Assembly (NCBI GenBank): GCA_002887195.1 | Contig: PJAB01001174.1 | Coordinates: 1 to 16,581, forward strand | DNA: 16,581 bases | Source of the DNA: Chrysochromulina parva | Taxonomy: Eukaryota; Haptophyta; Prymnesiales; Chrysochromulinaceae | Reading direction: 5' to 3' | Shown: piece after piece, positions 15,274 to 16,581 of the stretch | Layout of the letters: the number at the start of each line of letters is the position of its first letter | How positions within the stretch are numbered: the first letter of the stretch is position 1 | The notes under the pieces: generated by a model | Databases searched by the model: none | What the model was told of the DNA's origin: nothing | Seen by the model: only the letters and a program-made list of their open reading frames with translations | Program-made: the position numbers and the translations under genes

Positions 15274-16034
15274 TCAATCAACCAGCTCGGCGTCACCATC
15301 GTTCTGGTCGCCGTCGCAGAAAGGGTCCCCGTCCTCGACGAAATACTCGGAAGAGGCCTTCGCTTTCTTCGCGCGAGGTTTCTTGGCTGCACTCTCGGCC
15401 TCGTCATCTTCGGCCGCTCGCTTCTTCTTAGGTGCGCGTGGCTTGACCTCGGGCTCCACCGTCGGTGCCCGCCGGCCGGTCAAATCGACGCCCGAAAGGG
15501 CATCACGCGCCCATGCCTTTGCGTCTTGAGGAAGCGAGACACAAAGCTGATCGAACGTGTGCTCGGTGCCGCCCGCAGCGTCGAGCAGCTGCCTCACGAG
15601 TGTTGATGCATGCGGCGGATGGAAAAAGACCTGGTCCTTGAGCTTGCCCTCGCACGACGTTAGCGCCATAGTCAGCCGCAGCTCGTGCTTGCCGATCTCA
15701 TGCTTGCTCAACCGGCACTTGGATTTGCACTTGCTATTTTCGAAGTGCACGCAGGAGCTTAGGTAGCAGGAAGGGTGCACGTCTGCGCCGGTGAGTAGAC
15801 GAATAAGGCGCGTAAGCGAGGCGCGTAAAGGAATCCCGCGTGGCGCGAAGGCACAAGCGGCTCACATTTCATGATGGAGACGTTGCTGCTGCGAGAAGGG
15901 TGGGCGACTCGTATGGAGTCCTTTTCGATCTTCTCTTTGCACACCTGGCAGCTGCTGCGGTTGGACGAGGATACTTCCAGCCGAATGTCGCGGGTCAGAT
16001 CGCGTTCTACCTCAGCGCTTCCCGAGGAAGCCAT
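15274..16034 (-). CDS. PARP-type zinc finger protein (one intact, one degenerate finger), two exons
   Basis: Exon 1 is 15866-16034 and exon 2 is 15274-15782; splicing gives 225 residues. Finger 1: SSNRSSCQVCKEKIEKDSIR with C29, C32, and after the splice H59 and C62 (YVHPSCYL). C-x2-C-x26-H-x2-C fits PARP/DNA-ligase III fingers that sense DNA strand breaks. Without splicing the His/Cys half is lost. Residues 71-114 repeat the fold: C79, K83, I86, K88, LRL 91-93 and FFHPPH 109-114 align with finger 1, but the second Cys is Ser82 and the last is His114. A basic tail (PKKKR, KKPRAKK) gives nuclear signals, followed by an acidic C-terminus. No PARP catalytic, BRCT, WGR or ligase domain is present, and the small size suggests a stand-alone DNA-end binding or adaptor protein. 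Function is inferred from the finger. Confidence 0.85.
15783..15865 (-). other. Intron in the PARP-finger gene (phase 1)
   Basis: The donor AAAT|GTGAGC at 15865 and acceptor GGCGCAG|AC at 15783 define an 83-bp GT-AG intron. Splicing restores Tyr57 and the zinc-binding H59/C62. Its consensus-like donor and the restored domain make it the best-supported intron here. Confidence 0.88.
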
Positions 16035-16099
16035 GTCTGAACCCAGGCACACGAATCGGGGCGTCCCTGTGGAAGCGGGCGAGGCGCGGGAACTTCAAG
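16035..16099. promoter_or_regulatory. 65-bp divergent promoter
   Basis: Only 65 bp separate the ATG of the PARP-finger gene (16034, minus) from the ATG at 16100 (plus), or 125 bp if the plus gene starts at 16160. The 5' UTRs must be very short or overlap. No TATA-like motif is seen. Confidence 0.4.
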
Positions 16100-16564
16100 A
16101 TGAAGGTCCGTGATGCGCCCAGGGTAGCGGGCCAGCGCAGCGCGCCGCTGGCGATTGAAATGGAGGACACGTGCGGCTTGGATAACGTTGCGAAAAAGGG
16201 TCCATCGCCGAGACCCGTGAAAGGCGGCAAGTCGCCGCTCACGGGGCCTTCACCTTCCGCCGCCAGCAAGTCGATCTCTCGGCAGGATCACTTTCAGGCG
16301 GCCCAGCTCGCAGAGCTCGAGCGGATCAAGAGCATGATGAAGGAGATCGACGACTACGAGCTCGAAGAGATGTGTGAGGCACCCGTCGTCCCCGCGGCGC
16401 CCGCGCTAGGCAAGCGTGCTGCGCCAGTGGACGACGCTGCGGGCTCCAGGGACGCCAACAAGAAAGGCAAAGTCTCGACCTCTCAGCCCAATACTTCTAA
16501 GCCCAAGACCGCTCAGCCCAAGCACGGGCGTTCGACCCGCTCGCAAGTGAAGGCCGCCGTTTGA
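16100..16564 (+). CDS. Small basic SP-rich protein, probably nuclear; family unknown
   Basis: A 154-residue frame from ATG 16100; an in-frame ATG at 16160 (residue 21, MEDTCG) is an alternative start. Residues 31-60 are rich in K, S and P, with proline-directed phosphorylation-type sites (SPRPVK, SPLTGPSP). Residues 63-92 form a predicted acidic helix (FQAAQLAELERIKSMMKEID, YELEEM). The last 50 residues are basic and low complexity (KKGKVS, repeated SKPKTAQPK), ending RSTRSQVKAAV. The composition resembles chromatin- or chromosome-associated proteins, and the head-to-head pairing with the PARP-finger gene is compatible with that. I do not recognise the family. Codon use matches the neighbours and the frame is open throughout, so a real gene is likely. 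Confidence 0.65.
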   Translation: MKVRDAPRVAGQRSAPLAIEMEDTCGLDNVAKKGPSPRPVKGGKSPLTGPSPSAASKSISRQDHFQAAQLAELERIKSMMKEIDDYELEEMCEAPVVPAAPALGKRAAPVDDAAGSRDANKKGKVSTSQPNTSKPKTAQPKHGRSTRSQVKAAV

Positions 16565-16581
16565 GGCGCGGCCGCGCGACT

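Noticed and set aside
1..16581. CRISPR arrays, insertion sequences, phage or viral genes, spliced-leader sequences
   Set aside because: Nothing with regular spaced repeats, transposase or viral motifs, or the dinoflagellate spliced-leader sequence was seen on either strand.

Overview
This window is eukaryotic nuclear DNA. It is GC-rich, its genes lack bacterial operon signals, two genes need short GT-AG introns (83 and 119 bp) to read correctly, and the proteins are eukaryotic: an axonemal dynein heavy chain, an MTFP1-type mitochondrial protein, PARP-type zinc fingers and EF-hands. The dynein means the organism builds a motile flagellum. A Cys-rich ectodomain of a kind I associate with microalgae, a Zn2Cys6 cluster outside an obvious fungal context, and an ankyrin start of the form GG-VDARD-G-TLLM all point to a unicellular alga, most likely a haptophyte. 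That placement is inference from protein style, not proof.

Layout. 1-3963 (-): first 1,321 codons of a single-headed inner-arm axonemal dynein heavy chain, running off the left edge just before AAA1. 4144-5364 (-): ankyrin + Zn2Cys6 + AT-hook-like protein with a Q/N/Y-rich tail. 5365-6087: intergenic, with a pair of CArG-like elements. 6088-7758 (-): multi-EF-hand calcium-binding protein with a Q/P-rich N-terminus. 7759-7869: 111-bp divergent promoter. 7870-9723 (+): polyproline / Cys-rich ectodomain / one membrane span / long cytoplasmic tail. 9724-11727: two kilobases between convergent genes, holding short repeats, palindromes and one weak candidate for a small membrane protein (10629-10823, -). 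11728-12312 (-): MTFP1 family. 12654-13534 (-): two-exon Lys/Glu-rich nuclear-type protein. 13715-15013 (-): GT-A/GT2-like glycosyltransferase. 15274-16034 (-): two-exon protein with one intact and one degenerate PARP-type zinc finger. 16100-16564 (+): basic, SP-rich small protein sharing a 65-bp divergent promoter with the PARP-finger gene.

The genes do not form one pathway. They read as ordinary dense packing of housekeeping and lineage-specific genes. The two head-to-head pairs (EF-hand/surface protein; PARP-finger/basic protein) are the only arrangements suggesting shared control. The least expected contents are the algal Zn2Cys6-ankyrin protein, the degenerate second PARP finger, and the extensin-like receptor-shaped protein.
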